From contig JAGVSM010003660.1 in assembly GCA_022494885.1 (NCBI GenBank), forward strand, positions 62,001 to 126,000: a DNA stretch of 64,000 nt, read 5' to 3'. Position 1 is the stretch's first letter; every line of letters starts with the position of its first letter. The translations under genes were made by a program, and so were the position numbers. The notes beneath the pieces are model-generated. The model was not told where the DNA came from. It saw nothing but the letters and a program-made list of their open reading frames with translations, and searched no databases. Positions 1-12,261 of the stretch are shown here, in pieces. This DNA is from Micrasema longulum. Its lineage: Eukaryota; Arthropoda; Insecta; Trichoptera; Brachycentridae.

Positions 1-253
1 GATTGTTCACGGAATCGAATATTTATTGAAATAAGTATTTCTGTATTTTAATCTGCCAAATGTGTTTTAAAATTGGTAGACTTGAGATAAATCGATGATA
101 ATAAAAATAAGAATTATGGATAACTTATATAGCGCCATTTTCGTAATATAATACCTCAAGGGCGCTTTACAGAGTGATTAAATAAAGATATAAATTTAAT
201 TTACCTTTTTAATATAAAAAAACTAATGTACTTTGTCACCACATGCTAAGAAT

Positions 254-652
254 TTATTCAAATGATTTAGAGAACAAGTGGGTTTTAAGTTTCTCCCGAA
301 ACATCACTTCACTCTCACAGTTCTCTGCCGGGAGAGCATTCCATGCCGTAGGGCCTGCAACCGCAAATGCGCGTTCGCCAAATTTAGTGCGCTGTTTGCG
401 TAGAGGTATAATAACTTATCCTTTCGACGTTGATGTAGCCGATCTAAGCGTAAGACGTCTGTCAGCTAGTTCATCTAGAATGCAGAGTTCCCTTAGATAT
501 TCTGGAGCAGAGTTGTGCAGTGACTTATACATGAGCCAACAGAGGTTGTATTCCACCCTCTGTGGTAAACGTAGCCAGTGTAATTCCCGAATTAGTGGAG
601 TAATATGACTGAACTTAGAGATTCCAAAAATAGATGTATCAAATTCAATCAT
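254..652 (-). pseudogene. CR1/Jockey-like LINE, C-terminal end of ORF2 (relic)
   Basis: Read on the minus strand, this gives the stretch that follows the reverse transcriptase in CR1/Jockey-type non-LTR retrotransposons. It has a HITPLIRELHWL block, then PQRVEYNLCWLMYKSLHN and APEYLREL, and after a change of frame near 416 a GERAFAVAGPTAWNALPAE block. It ends KTHLFSKSFE and a stop at 254-256. These blocks in this order are typical of the LINE C-terminus. No RT core lies upstream, so the copy is 5'-truncated, and the frame change shows it is dead. The same family recurs at 21443-21725. The clade name is inferred from motif style and is less certain than the LINE identity. Confidence 0.8.
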
Positions 653-850
653 ATCTCACAGGGGAAAAAATGTACATACTTATTTTAATATGATAATTAT
701 GATGATTCTATTTTTTTGTCTGTTTTATGTTTCTAACTATATATGTATGATTTATATTTTCAAAATATTCTATTTTATTTTTATCATTATTTTTATTATA
801 ATATTGTAATGATAAAAACCTTTATTTAGTTATTAATTTAAAATACTCGG

Positions 851-945
851 TACACATTCACTTATGTATTGGACCAATAAGCGCTTTCACCCTCTAATGG
901 GCATCTTCAGACTGGAAACTTTTATATAGTGTGAGGATGATTGAT
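851..945 (-). repeat. PLE-like terminal hairpin, copy A (hammerhead-like core)
   Basis: The minus strand reads CCAG, CTGAAGATGCCC, a short loop, GGGTGAAAGCGC and then TTGG. The GCCC/GGGT hairpin sits between a CTGANGA box and GAAA, and CCAG can pair with TTGG around it. The same core occurs at 15853-15896, 33281-33323 and 47349-47393. Penelope-like retroelements are known to carry hammerhead ribozymes of this layout, and I infer this is a degenerate one. No PLE protein is visible here. Confidence 0.4.
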
Positions 946-954
946 ATAAAACTT

Positions 955-1075
955 CTTATGAATTTTATGTTACATTGTATTTTTTGTTGTTAATTATTAT
1001 TTATTTTATTTTATTTTGAATCTTGAAATAGGGCACACATATACATCTTCTTATGTGTGCTCTAATAATAGCAGC
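955..1075 (-). repeat. LINE 3' untranslated tail
   Basis: On the minus strand a TTAGAGCACACATAAG segment is followed by ATGTGTGCCCTATTTC, then an A/T-rich tail built of AAAATAAA-like units. The same paired blocks occur downstream of the LINE C-terminus at 58262-58453, so this is the 3' end of a second copy with no coding part left. Confidence 0.5.
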
Positions 1076-3094
1076 GTGCATAAGTTTCGAATATTCAAAG
1101 CATTACCCTTGTGGTCAAACATTTAGTACATATATTTCATTTATAAGTTGTTTAAGTAAGGAAATGTGTAACAAATGTAAATTAATATTAATAAATAAAT
1201 TCAAAAGTTTGGGTAGGTTAAGATAATTTCCACACAAATTTTCCCTTCGCATGTCAATCTACTTTTGATGCGAGTAATGAAAGTGTGAAAGTTTTTCCTC
1301 GTGTCACTATTTTTTACTGGTTTTTTGTCGTTTAGCATCCAGGACGTCTGTAAAGTTCGTTTAACTAAATCTGTGGATAGGTTTTCATATGCGAATGCTT
1401 TAAGGCTACCCCGTGCCGGGGAGGGGATATTATCTTAGAAAAGGAAATATTTTCTCTCGAGCCTTCGATAGCAAATACCGCCGCCTGAAAACATTTAACT
1501 CCCTTTTTATACGGGTAATTTTATTAATAGCCCTATTGGGTTTGACAAACGTTCGTGACCGGCCCCGAATTCACTTCCGGCCCGTAAATCCCGCCGAACG
1601 AGACCCCTCGGCCCGGCGCGAGTATTTGCCGCCGTGTTTTATTTGCGACCATATTTTGTTTTGAATATCGCCAATCGGCAATCGACCTGTTTACCGACTT
1701 GGCAGTTTGGCACCCCCAGCCCCGTCCCCTCGCCCTCCGCGACCCATTAAAGGCCGCTCCGGTTCACGGAGTATTGTTCAATCAAGTGGAACAATAAAAT
1801 GCTTTTGTTTTTCCTTCAACTTTTCTTTCTTTTACAACAATGGATTGTATATCGGCTCAATTATATCATTTGTCTTACGGTTCCCATAATGAATTCAGTT
1901 CTTGTAATGAATATTTAATAATGTTGTTATTTAAGTTTTTATAACTACTAAACGATAGGTATGGTATTTTTCCTAGTATTCGCTTAGTACATAGGTATTT
2001 ATCAATTCATGGTTTCCTCTTCGTTCTAATTCTGAAACACCCTTTTAATTTCCATCCAAAATGTCTCTTTCTTCCCTAATTCAAGGTGTTTTATGCGGCT
2101 CGACCGTGGAATCATCTCCTGTCCAATATCAGAGATGTCTCTACTTCGGAGCAATAGTTTTCTAGAGGAGCCCTTAAGCTCTATTGCGGAACATTATAGA
2201 ACGAAGGCGTTCCAAATTCTGTAAAACAGAAAAAATCAGAAAAACAAAATACATAATGATCAAAATACTCGTATACGTATCGAAGCAGTGGCAAATATAG
2301 AAATTAAAAATAAAAAAAAACATTGTAACAATCTTTACCATTACGAAATAACGTATGATGGCAATTATATAAGTACATTAACGTAATTGTTTTTTGTAAA
2401 AATATGGTATGGGTAAAACATTGAAATCGTACCTGAACAAGGTTTCAGTCAAAGTACTCGTAAAATAAATGTTTTTCTCTAAATGCGTCCAAATGATATA
2501 TATGATAATATTGTAGTTAGGGATTGGTTTTGGTTCTAAAATATACATAACGTTTCTTATAAAACTTTCCAACCAGTTTTTAAGAATACGTATTGCTAGA
2601 GGTGCTTTTGAATTATTGCTTGCAAGCACGCTTTTTGAAAACACTTAACAATTTCGTATTGGCTTTTGCCATACGACTGCGGCAAAGCGAGGAGACTCAA
2701 TATTGTATTCGAGGAAGATATTGAAATTTCACAAATTGTAATATTTATTTGATACTGTAATTGGCTCTAAGTAAACTGTTCGTTTTCTCGCTATTTACCG
2801 AGTTCCGAAGGACGATAGAAGTTTCGTATTCCCAACTCCAATAACAATGGCGACGAAAAGTTTTATTAAATATTTCCCTTCAATCGTAACACGAAACGAT
2901 TTCTTCTAAATTTAGCCGAAAATCCAGAGCGCTTTCAAGTATACTTTTATTTTTTTCTTTTACACCCTCTAACGGGATACAGTTACAATAATTGCATAGG
3001 TTATTGAAAGGTCATATATTCGTCCGCTACTTGGTGTAGTTGTCATAAAATTCAATTCACATAAATGATTTTCGGGTTTAATTTCCGTCCAAAA
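1076..3094. other. Gene-free stretch with a GC-rich patch at 1540-1790
   Basis: I see no gene or clear mobile element here. Against an AT-rich background, 1540-1790 is clearly GC-rich with several CpGs, which could mark a conserved or regulatory island, but no defined motif supports that. At 2955-2985 the minus strand has a small CCCGTTAGAGGG hairpin next to an A-rich run, which resembles the 3' end of a LINE. Confidence 0.3.
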
Positions 3095-3597
3095 TTACCC
3101 TTATTTACAAGCTATTTTTACATCTGCTAGCTCACGGATTTTTATTCGACGGTTTGCCATAATCATATCACGGATTTTGTTGACGATTTCTGGTGTACTG
3201 GCAATATTGGTGGGCCCTGGGTGGTCATCATCAAAAACACTCGTACGACCACGAACACATTCAGCTTTACAAAATTTAACTGTTGCTAGCGACGCTGACG
3301 GTGCAAACTCGCCATAAACATCATCCAGTTCGGCTTTGATTTCTGCATTGTTTTCCCCTTTTTTGCGAAGGAACTTAATCACTGAACGATATTCGCCTTT
3401 TACTATTTTTCACAAAACACACAAGTTGCTTGCTTACGACGCGCGACGGCCGTAAAAACCAAACTAATTGTTCTTTTTGCTTCAAATTTTGACAGACGTC
3501 ATGTATTAGATGTCAGATGTCAAAACCAATATGGGGTTCGTTGTCACGTAACGCCATCTATCGAAGGCTAGCTTCTCGTCCGCCGACCCTCGTATAT
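3095..3597 (-). pseudogene. mariner transposon, 5' end and N-terminal transposase fragment
   Basis: The reading frame gives EYRSVIKFLRKKGENNAEI, then GRTSVFDDDHPGP, then TPEIVNKIRDMIM and RRIKIRELAD. This is the N-terminal DNA-binding half (two helix-turn-helix motifs and the linker) of mariner-family transposases. About 94 codons remain of a usual length near 345. The frame breaks just after RELAD, and the DDD catalytic domain is absent. Upstream, at about 3560-3595, lies a probable terminal repeat beginning ACGAGGGTCGGCGGACGAG, next to TA-rich sequence as expected for TA target sites. It is a dead, 3'-deleted copy with no function of its own. Confidence 0.85.
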
Positions 3598-3759
3598 AGT
3601 AAACCAACAGATGCCTCCTATTATTTTTTTCTACACAATATATATCGTATGTGTGAATTAAGTTTTTCATTAACATGCTAATTAATTTGTCACTTTCTTT
3701 AGGCGTGTTTGCCGATCTTTAGAAAAAAAAAATTTTAAAAAAAGATTGTTGGTACAAAA

Positions 3760-4068
3760 TAATCGACTTTATTAAATTTGACTGTGATATTTAAAAATGG
3801 TAACATAAATTACAGACCCATATGTATTCAATCTACAATTCCAAATGTATGTGAAACGTTTGTACTTAACAAAATATTTTCTCAATTAAGACACAATATC
3901 ACTAGTTTAACAAGGTTGTACTCCCGGCAAATCAACTCTAAAAAAATAGATTATTTACGAAAATTATATAAATGGTGCTTAGGATGGAACATGTCAATTC
4001 AATTCCATTTACACCGGCTTTTCGTTAAGCTTTTGGCTTTTGGCCTCACCATATGTAATTTTATATGA
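3760..4068 (+). pseudogene. Jockey-like LINE, internally deleted reverse transcriptase
   Basis: The frame opens with TVIFKNGN and NYRPICIQSTIPNVCETFVL, then NKIFSQLRHNI. This is the classic first block (fingers) of non-LTR reverse transcriptases, where NYRPI is diagnostic. After about 45 codons it jumps to a KLYKWCLGWNMSI segment that resembles the WC..N.L..N helix normally found after the YADD motif. The catalytic motifs between are missing, so the copy has an internal deletion of several hundred bases. It ends with an in-frame stop and no visible 3' tail. Confidence 0.65.
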
Positions 4069-5024
4069 ATAAATCAAATTAAAATATGCTGAGTTTTATA
4101 ACAAGTACGTACCTATATGACCGTAAAGGTTAATGATTTTATGTCTCAATCATTTTTAGCGTCAAGTGGAATTCCCACGTTGAATGAATGTATTTTTGTT
4201 TAGAAAACTAATAATACTTTTTTGAAAAATTAAATGTGTTAGATGACCCGCCATTTTCCCATATTCTACATTTTAATTTACAGCTTCAAATGCGAATCAA
4301 CTTTTATATTCCGAGAATCCATTTTTTACTTACTTAAATACGTTAAATTGATTCAATTACTTTCAAATGCGTTAATTTTTCTGCAAAAAATAAATAAATG
4401 AAAATTGCTACAGTGAACAGTGATAAATTTCCTCGAACGTTAAATGCAACACCCCATTAAATACTACACTAAGAGAAGGATAGTAATATTTTACTCGTCA
4501 AATCATACTTTCGAACACGCTTAAATGATATTTTAAATAATCACTTAAAAAATGCTTTCAAAAATGACTGTCAAGTGCTGTAGCATAGTTTTAAGTGTAG
4601 AAGGAATACATAAATATATAAACAATTTCACTAGCGCTAGTTTCAGTTTTATTTTAGCTCTGAACCGCGATAGCCTCGTTTCTGTGTACCAGGTCATAAT
4701 GACACATTGCCATCTTCCGCTGCGGGCGGGGGCGGAGGGAGATAACGACCCTCGCAGAGTATTTATACCGAGAGGCGCTCTAAAGCCTTCAACCTCGAGC
4801 GGGACTCTGACCTCGGAGAACTGCATCGATAATAACATGAAAATGATAAATGCTTTTCGATATTTTTCTAGAAATTAAACCCCTCGGTTTGCTTTTAGAA
4901 ATTCTTTAATCCTGTCGGTTTTTTCCGACTCCGAGTGAATAAAGAATGCAATGAATTAGAACTAGAATCAAAAGTGTCTTGATGGCTCCTCTCGAGCAAA
5001 ATGACTGGATAGGGAAATCGAGTG
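4069..5024. other. Gene-free stretch with a GC-rich TATA-like patch
   Basis: This is mostly AT-rich unique DNA. Between 4700 and 4835 the GC content rises, with a CpG-rich block followed by TATTTATA at 4760-4767 and another GC-rich 60 bases. The arrangement could be a promoter, but no transcript or coding exon can be seen downstream, so this is only a possibility. Short reading frames on both strands here do not resemble known proteins. Confidence 0.2.
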
Positions 5025-5110
5025 GAGATGAATCCGCCTCGTCGTATAGTGGTTGGCGCGGTTGCCCCCAATGCTCGAGTTCCCGAATTGGATTCCTGGC
5101 AAGCATTAAA
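5025..5110 (+). repeat. tRNA-derived SINE head (relic)
   Basis: The sequence CCTCGTCGTATAGTGGTTGG resembles a tRNA A box, and a degenerate B box (AATTGGATTCCTGGC) follows about 40 bases later. The same head with the same leader (GAGTGGAGAT) recurs at 8690-8742. It lacks the acceptor-stem pairing of a real tRNA, so it is a SINE fragment. Confidence 0.5.
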
Positions 5111-5284
5111 ACCGTCGGTCGGCGTGCATTACCGCCAATAAATGTTTTTTTCTAGAAGACAATAAAAACTGTTTTTAAAATCGAATCTAACACATTGTTT
5201 ACTCCGATCTGCGGTACTGTTCTTTTTCAGAAAGCTCGCCTACTATTGGTTCCACGCATGACGTATGATTAGGAAACATAAAAT

Positions 5285-6144
5285 AAACGTAGTTATACAG
5301 GAAGTAGATAGTCCACAATTTTTGAAAAAAATCGATATTGCTGTTATCGGATGCAGTAGGGTCAATTCTATGTTCTGCTAAAAACAGCCAGGCCGCTTTT
5401 ATACAGAAAACTGTAATAATCACCCTCTGAAAATAGTGTTGATCACAAAAACGAGATTTCTCTATTTGCAGAAAATACCCACAGCACTAGAAAAATCTTA
5501 CGGGTGCATGCTGATGGGAAGATTAATGCCTCCAGAAATCAGTTATCTTAAATAAATTATATGGGATAAACGCATAATTAGGATGTTGTCCCGTGGTCTC
5601 GGATTCACGGCTCAAAGGTCCGTGGTTCGAATCTTACTCGTTGAAAATTGCCCTCAAAATGGAATGTTTGGGTAAATCATAAGAACGCAAATATTTCTTT
5701 ATTCTTTAAAAGCGTTTTAATTTTATACAATCATTAATTTTAAAATACACGTAATGAAAAAATAGGTTACGTTTTAATACATAATGTCACTTAATATATA
5801 TTTAACGTTTGAATGAGGTATCATTTAATATTAGATCAGTCTATTTTTTGTTGTGTGGTCAGCCGGATTTGACCAAAATTCCTCTGATAAATAATACAAT
5901 TATTTTAAAAGTTATGTTAGTAAATTAATAAGGTGATTTTTTATAATGAAGTATCCTAAATATAAATATAAAATAACACTTCTATACATAATGTCACAAT
6001 ATACGTAAGAGTTTTACTACTGGGGCTAATGTATGCATTATTTATCATTTATCAAAGTGAAAAACATTATCAACTGTTTTCACAAAAGTGCTATTATCCC
6101 AGTTCACGTTTCTATGACTAGCTGCTTTCTGCATAACTACGTTT
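5285..6144. mobile_element. Non-autonomous DNA transposon, family T, copy 1
   Basis: The element is bounded by inverted termini. The left end is AAACGTAGTTATACAGGAAG and the right end is the complement of AACGTAGTTATGCAGAAAGC. The left 220 bases match 30385-30600, and the right end matches 31320-31420 in a second copy. A third, truncated copy lies at 36962-37250. No transposase frame is present, so movement would have needed an enzyme from elsewhere. A SINE A copy (5582-5708) sits inside. Flanking AAAT on both sides may be a target duplication, but it is too AT-rich to be convincing. The superfamily is unknown. Confidence 0.65.
5582..5708 (+). repeat. SINE A copy inside element T
   Basis: The tRNA-like head (GTCCCGTGGTCTCGGATTCA) and B box (GTGGTTCGAATC) are followed by the family tail TCATAAGAACGCAAATATTT. 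About 60 bases of the usual body, including the CCAACTTGATTTCC block, are missing. It lies at nearly the same place as the SINE C insertion in the other T copy. Confidence 0.7.
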
Positions 6145-6342
6145 AAATAAGAGTTAATAAATTCCCCATATGAAAATGTAATTTTTGCTAAAATTGTAGA
6201 TTGGCGGCAATCCACGCCGAAGCTGGTTTTACACTGTAATATTTCTTTTTCTCTGACCTGAACCTGAATCCTTAGACTAAAAATCTTCGTATAAAAAATG
6301 CTCATGATAAATGCTTTTGGTTATGATGACATATTATTTAAT

Positions 6343-6456
6343 GGCCGGTAAGAACGCAAAAATTAAAATGTGATTTTTCTTGAGCCACTGTATTCTGTGC
6401 TGTAATTCATCACTGTAATTGAGCCTTCTGACCTGTTGTGGTGCAGAAAAAGGAAT
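6343..6456 (+). repeat. SINE B, 3' part
   Basis: The body matches the complement of 16502-16600: AAAATTAAATGTG-like, then TAATTCATCACTGTAATTGA, then GACCTGTTGTGGTG and an A-rich tail. The tRNA-like head is missing, so the copy is 5'-truncated as expected for LINE-mobilised SINEs. Confidence 0.65.
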
Positions 6457-6510
6457 ATTAAAATGTTTATTTTATTTGAACTGTTTTTACGTAATGGGTT
6501 ATCTATTTAC

Positions 6511-6883
6511 ACATTACAACAGGGATGGAGAATACCTCAAATAAGGGAATATGGAAGTCTAGGCATTTACAGGGCTTATGACCTGTCAATGGCTAGTTTA
6601 AGTGGTCACTTTACACACTGTGTAACATTCACCATTTTGCCTATGTTTGAACATCTTTATTTCTTCAACTCTTCCATTTGTTGATTTTAGTGAAGTTAAA
6701 GAGCTGAAACCTTTATTGTTGTGAAGAGATTCATCTGACTGAATTATTTCACATACTAGGCAACGCCTGAAAGCGATTTTCCAATTTTTAAACTTCTTCT
6801 TGGACCAGTTGGTTTCTTTACAATATTTGAGTTTGTCCAAACGTTTGTAGACAAAAGACTGGATTTCACCCCCTCGGGAGTCA
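6511..6883 (+). repeat. Repeat A, near full-length copy 1
   Basis: The unit begins ACATTACAACAGGGATGGAG, continues with AGTCTAGGCATTTACAGGGC and TTATGACCTGTCAATGGC, and ends GTTTGTCCAAACGTTTGTAG followed by ACTGGATTTCACCCCCTCGG. A small inverted core (ACAGG...CCTGT) lies inside. At least nine further pieces occur in the window. I see no coding sequence, tRNA-like head or A-tail. The class is unknown. Confidence 0.65.
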
Positions 6884-7124
6884 TTAATTTAACTAGCTTA
6901 GAACCAATTTTAAACGGGTTGCCGTAACATTTGTGTTTAGATTATTATTTATGTGTGTACAAGCAAATCGTGTTTCCGATGTAAATAGCGATAGCTACAA
7001 ACCCCTATTTATCTTGAAGCCATCGATTTCCAGGTCGGCAAAAACTAATTACGCACTTATATTCGAGACAAGTTTACTCTAATTTCTGATAAAGATTACA
7101 TTAAATTACATGAATGTATATTTC

Positions 7125-8262
7125 AAATTTTGATAAAGATGTATGGACCTTGGACTTTAAAAAAGCTTTTGATACTCTACATGTTAAGACCATGGTTAAA
7201 AATTTCAATAACATAGGAGTAAAATGTCAAGAATATGAATTGATGATGTCCCACTTAACAGATCGGAAACAATATACCTATATAAATGAAAAAACAAATT
7301 CAAAAGGTGGATTTTGGTGTACAACAAGGATCAATCTTGGGTCCTCTGTTATGTATATTATATATAAATGTATAGTTTGTATATTTTCCCTTTCCTTTCA
7401 TTGTATACTTTTAAAGGAAAAATAATTATGTATGCCGACAACATAAGCCTATTTTACACAAATCAAACTGAAGCATTTACTAACAAAGACATAAACAATG
7501 ACCTAACTATGTCGACTAAATGGACAAACACAAACATACTTACACTTAATGAAAAAAGGCAATATTATAAATTTTGAATCTAGAAAAAAATGACACGAAA
7601 TAGATGCTCACATAAACAAAGAACGACTAGTAATTGACATGGACAACTCACTTCAATAATTTAATTAAAAAATACTCGATAATTAGCATTATTGAGTCTT
7701 TTTTCAAAAATCAAAAACTTTGAGCCAAAAACGGGAAAAATTCCTATATATGAAGCCTTTGTCAAATCTGTACCATTTTATACGCAACAACTATGAGGAA
7801 CAGGAAACCAAAATGACATAAACAGACTACAACGGCAGCAAAATAAAATATTGAATCTGACCTGACTGAAGATGACCACCCTTATCCAACTAAACAACTC
7901 TTTGGAAAAAACTAAACAACTAAACTTTTTCAACTAGAATCTTTGAAATTTATTAATAAGTTAGCCACTAATATGATTGTTGACAAAGAACTAAAACTAT
8001 TTAAAACGTGGACATAATACAAGAATATCAGAACAATATCGCATACAACATTTCAAAACGAGACAAGGACAATCGAGACTAATAATAAACTACCATACAA
8101 AACTAAACAAAAGACTCGGACAAACTTTTCAAAGGGTGTTAAAAATATTCAATATCAACTACAATATACGAAAAATAAATATGTATTATTTTTGTAAAAT
8201 GAATGTAATAATCCGTAAGGGTTTGTTTATAAATAAATATCAAGTAAAAAAAAAAAAATGCT
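7125..8262 (+). pseudogene. Jockey-like LINE relic: RT palm to poly(A)
   Basis: The frame shows LDFKKAFDTLHVKTMVKNF (RT motif A region), then after frame changes a YADN at 7431-7442 in place of the catalytic YADD. Further on come AFVKSVPFYTQQLWG and INRLQRQQNKILNL, typical of the LINE C-terminus. The copy ends in 13 A residues at about 8249-8261. The second catalytic aspartate of YADD is replaced by N, and several frameshifts are present, so it is dead. It is 5'-truncated within the RT. Confidence 0.8.
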
Positions 8263-8689
8263 TATTTTTCTAAACAATACTAAAGTTTAACAAATCAATA
8301 CAATACGCATAATAAATTATAAAAAAATAATCAAACGCCTTTATCTCCTAAATTAGGTTTTATTCATCGGTTTCAATGGAAACGAAAATAATACATATAA
8401 ATATTTTATTATTTTTTAAATTGGTTTTTGAATTTTTGGTTTTGGTCAGGCTGTAAGAAATGGCTAGTGGCAATAAGTCCGCCATTTAGACATGTATACC
8501 TTTGTTTTATTTCCGATTTATCAAATTGTATGTTATGGTTAATAAAGATTTGTTATTATTTATTTCATTTTTGACTATGTTCGGGCGGTTAAATAATACA
8601 GTTCTGTGTGTGAAATAGAACCAGAATTCTGGACAAGTTTTTTAGACTTTACGACTAACAATATGACAGGTAAAAATGCTGAAAAAGGA

Positions 8690-8742
8690 AATAGAGTGGA
8701 GATAATTCCGCTTCGTCGTGTAGTGGTTGGCACGTGCGCGTT
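8690..8742 (+). repeat. SINE head fragment
   Basis: GAGTGGAGATAATTCCGCTT followed by CGTCGTGTAGTGGTTGGCAC repeats the leader and A-box region of 5025-5085. The copy stops before the B box. Confidence 0.45.
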
Positions 8743-11086
8743 TATTTTCATACAAACATTTCTACGTACCCATTTTTTTTTATTAAATTGAAAACATTAT
8801 ACATAATTTTATATAATATTACCAAGGAGTTTTTAAATAAAAACTCATTTAGGGACATACAGATAACAATATTTATTTAAAGGCGTTTTTATATTTTAAA
8901 CTTTAACATTATTTACAAAAACAGAATAAAAATTATGATACACTACAAATTATAAGGGTATGAAAAATATTGAGAAATAACAAAATGAACATAATACTAG
9001 GTATGGAAATAAATTCAAAATAATGTATACATTATACAATCTGGGTAAAAAAAAAAATTAAAAATACAAAAAGTTTAAAAATTACATATATTTATATATA
9101 CAAACTGAACTAGTACGAGAGTGCAAATGTTAAAAATTACAAGAATAAAAAAAGTTTTTTTTTAAATTAACAAAATATACGCACACCCAATACAGGTTAA
9201 AAAAATATCAAAAACGTATTAAAATTACATAATATGCCTTACTTATTTATGTATGTTAAGATGGTTAAATATTTAATATTACAATAAGTTTACACGTTTT
9301 ATTCATCGGCGGTAAAATTATCGCTATTTTCGCGCCCTTATCCCTGTGAAATGGAACGTATCCTCCCGTCACCGGACGCTGGACGCTGGACGCGGAAGCC
9401 TCTCCCTTCCGACGTAATTATCTATCTCTAGGATATTTACTATTCGTGTCCTAGCCATTATACCCCGCAGGACTTTGCAGGCGGATGTTGAACCTTCCGA
9501 AGGATTGTTTGCCCGAATAATGTACCCTGTTTCCCCTTTAGTTACTGACGACTCTGACATAATCTCAAATTAAGTATTTTACACGCAGAACGAATATTAA
9601 ATTGCAAGAAAGGCGGCATCTAAAATTGTAATGAAAGCTTCGCCATAAGTAATAAAGAAATAAAGCACTTTTCCCCTATTATCATATTAGTATTCGCGTT
9701 CCATGACGTCGTACGTGTTTTTTTTTTTACTAAACCAAATTTTAATGAAGTTATATAAATTTGCGATGGGTTGCGAAAATAGTAAAAAAGTTTCACGAGT
9801 AAACTTATAATTATATATTTTTTTATCGCATATACCCAACGATCAACATTCGTAAAATCGGCACAATTTGGGAAGGAAATAAAATCCATCTAGAATGTAG
9901 AGTTACACTGGATATGTGAATATAATCTACCACAGTTATTGCGACACATAAATGTATCGCGTATTAAAGAAAATTAAGTATAAAGTTAGTTTTCAATTCG
10001 AGAGATATCGTCGCTCTAACCCAATAAATACGTCTAAAAGCTCCTGCGTACAATATATCGTATGATTAATTTATCTAAGGAACGGTGGAATTGGATATAA
10101 TTTCTTACTGCCAGCACCGATTCGAAATGTATTACCTGTACGTTCAATCAACGCAAGTCGTTTTATTTCTTTTTTTTATTCAGAAAAAAACAAATAACAT
10201 ATTTGTACATCCCACTGCCCGCAGAATTTAACGTGATTTTTTCTCGTCAGATAATGCCAATTTATTCGTCTATTTCACACAAACACCGGCCACATAACAG
10301 CGTCTCTGTCTTCTTTGTTGTAAGTTCTATTGTCGTTCTCTTTCTAATACAGTAAAACGTGAAGAGCGTCATTCGGCAAACCCATTAATTGAAAAATATT
10401 TCATAGGTATATATTATATTTGCCCGTGATTGCATCGAACATCGAATGTCGTTTTGCTTATTAGAGGAATATTACGATCATCAGTCATCAGTATGCTTGT
10501 TTTAGCGTATCGCAATGATTTCGTTTTATTTTTAATAATGGTATTTCGTGATTATATTTGTAATTTATACGAACTGGTGCAAGGCGAGGAAACGTAACCA
10601 CCGACCACGGTTGCTATGCAGAAACAGCAAAAACTGCCGATTTGGAAACGCGTTTTTGCATTAACATCAATACCCATGATGTGTAATGAACCATTCCGAA
10701 TCGAATAGCGTACGTTTTATTTGACAAACGAGACTGACAATGTGACTAATGTTGTAAGTTGTAAGCTTGCGGGCACGGATGTCTCCATCTTCATAGACTT
10801 ATTTTATCTATATTACGCGTTCGCTATTCTTCATTTCGTGACACCTCTATTTGATTATAACATTATTTTAAATGTGCCGTTCAATAAAATATAACTAATT
10901 ATTATAAAACGAAATGAAATTTGATATTATTTTTGATTTTCTACATTGTTTGGTATCTTCATTTTTCGCCTCTAACTGACATGCTCTTTTTAAACCTACT
11001 TTTTTCTAAAACTAATTAGATATGTAGCTTAAGGTGAAATCCGCGCATTTCATTGTCGTAATCATCTTTGCATTAATTACAACAGA
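8743..11086. other. Long gene-free AT-rich stretch
   Basis: I find no gene or identifiable repeat. 8800-9300 is very AT-rich. 9340-9560 is comparatively GC-rich, contains a GGACGCT direct duplication near 9375-9390, and has a 63-codon minus-strand frame with no recognisable family. The remainder to 11086 looks like unique intergenic or intronic DNA. Confidence 0.3.
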
Positions 11087-11195
11087 GATGGAGAACATTT
11101 AAGATAAGAGTGAATGGAAGTTTAGGAATAATTTACTGGTCTAATGACCTATCGTTGGCTGGTTTAAGTAGCCACTATACAAACTTTTGGAAATA
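11087..11195 (+). repeat. Repeat A, diverged 5' fragment
   Basis: CAACAGAGATGGAGAACATT is followed by GGAAGTTTAGGAATAATTTA, CTAATGACCTATCGTTGGCT and GGTTTAAGTAGCCACTATAC. This is the first 110 bases of repeat A with many substitutions. The rest of the unit is absent. Confidence 0.55.
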
Positions 11196-11408
11196 CTTTA
11201 AGAAGTTTATTTATTTATTTATTTTTATTTATTTGTTACTTAACGTGTCCGGCTGAATCATATCCTGCCACTCGAATATGCAAATGACAAGGCGATATCA
11301 TTTGCCACAATTAGGTTAGTAAGTATTTATTTGTTTTACGTAAACGGCAAAATTTTAAACTTTTTTTGTAAAAGGTTCTTTGAACCGTTGATGTATAAAT
11401 AAATAAAT

Positions 11409-11605
11409 TGCCTTTATCATATACATTAAACATAAAAATGTTTTTAAAAAATATTCGTATATATGTATGTATAGTACCTACCTAGTTTAAAAAAATACAT
11501 TGCCTTGATCATATACATTGAACATAAAAATGTTTTTTAAAAATATGCGTATATATATATATATATGTGTGTATATGTAGTACCTACCTAGATAAAAAAA
11601 TACAT
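11409..11605 (+). repeat. Tandem duplication, two units of 92 and 105 bp
   Basis: Units 11409-11500 and 11501-11605 both begin TGCCTT.ATCATATACATT, contain AACATAAAAATGTTTTT and end AGTACCTACCTAG.TTAAAAAAATACAT-like. The second unit is longer because of an expanded TA/TG run in its middle. The few differences suggest a fairly recent local duplication. Confidence 0.85.
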
Positions 11606-12084
11606 CGCATGACTATAACAATTGTAATAAGTAAGTACATATAAGTAACTAAAAATATGCACAAAAATGTGAAAAAGCAAGAAACATTTTTAAACATGTA
11701 TAGAAAATTTGAGAATTATATTGCGAGAAAATAAAGGTTCCCTTTTTTCGTGTTAACCTACTATTATTATAGCGAGGGTTTCATCACCATACTAAACAAG
11801 AGTTACGCATTGATGTTACCCACATACTTGTCTAATATTTTCGATTTTAATTACAAGCTCGCTCAAAATGATTTGTAATACCTATTGAAAATTGCATATT
11901 TTTGGCAATTGATTTTTTTCCTAATTGTCGTCCCGAGTAACTTAACTGTTTCCGAATGAACTGCTATAATGTGGTCTTTTTGCATATCCAATTTGGAGAT
12001 GTGCATAACGTTGTATTTTATTCGCTATATTTGAACGTGTTGGCATTAAAACAAATTAGTAACGACGTGATGGTGAGTGAACAC

Positions 12085-12205
12085 GTAACTGTTAGTATGG
12101 TGGGCCGCTCGGAACTTGTTACCCGGCACCTCGCTACCTCTGTCTACCTCTGTACCTCGGTGGCGGCGCGGCGTCTATACCCGCTGTCGCACAGGAGCGG
12201 TTCCA
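12085..12205. other. GC-rich patch
   Basis: About 120 bases of GC-rich, CpG-containing sequence lie in AT-rich surroundings, including a near-direct CTACCTCTGT duplication. No gene or repeat family is recognised. It may be a conserved noncoding block. Confidence 0.2.
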
Positions 12206-12261
12206 CCGAAAATATTTAATTATGGCGAAAAATTAAAAAAATTAAGTTTTTATGTGATTTT

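Noticed and set aside
4700..4880. Promoter followed by a gene at 4552-4878
   Set aside because: A TATA-like box is present, but the frame across it starts upstream of the box and has no recognisable domain; kept only as a weak note.
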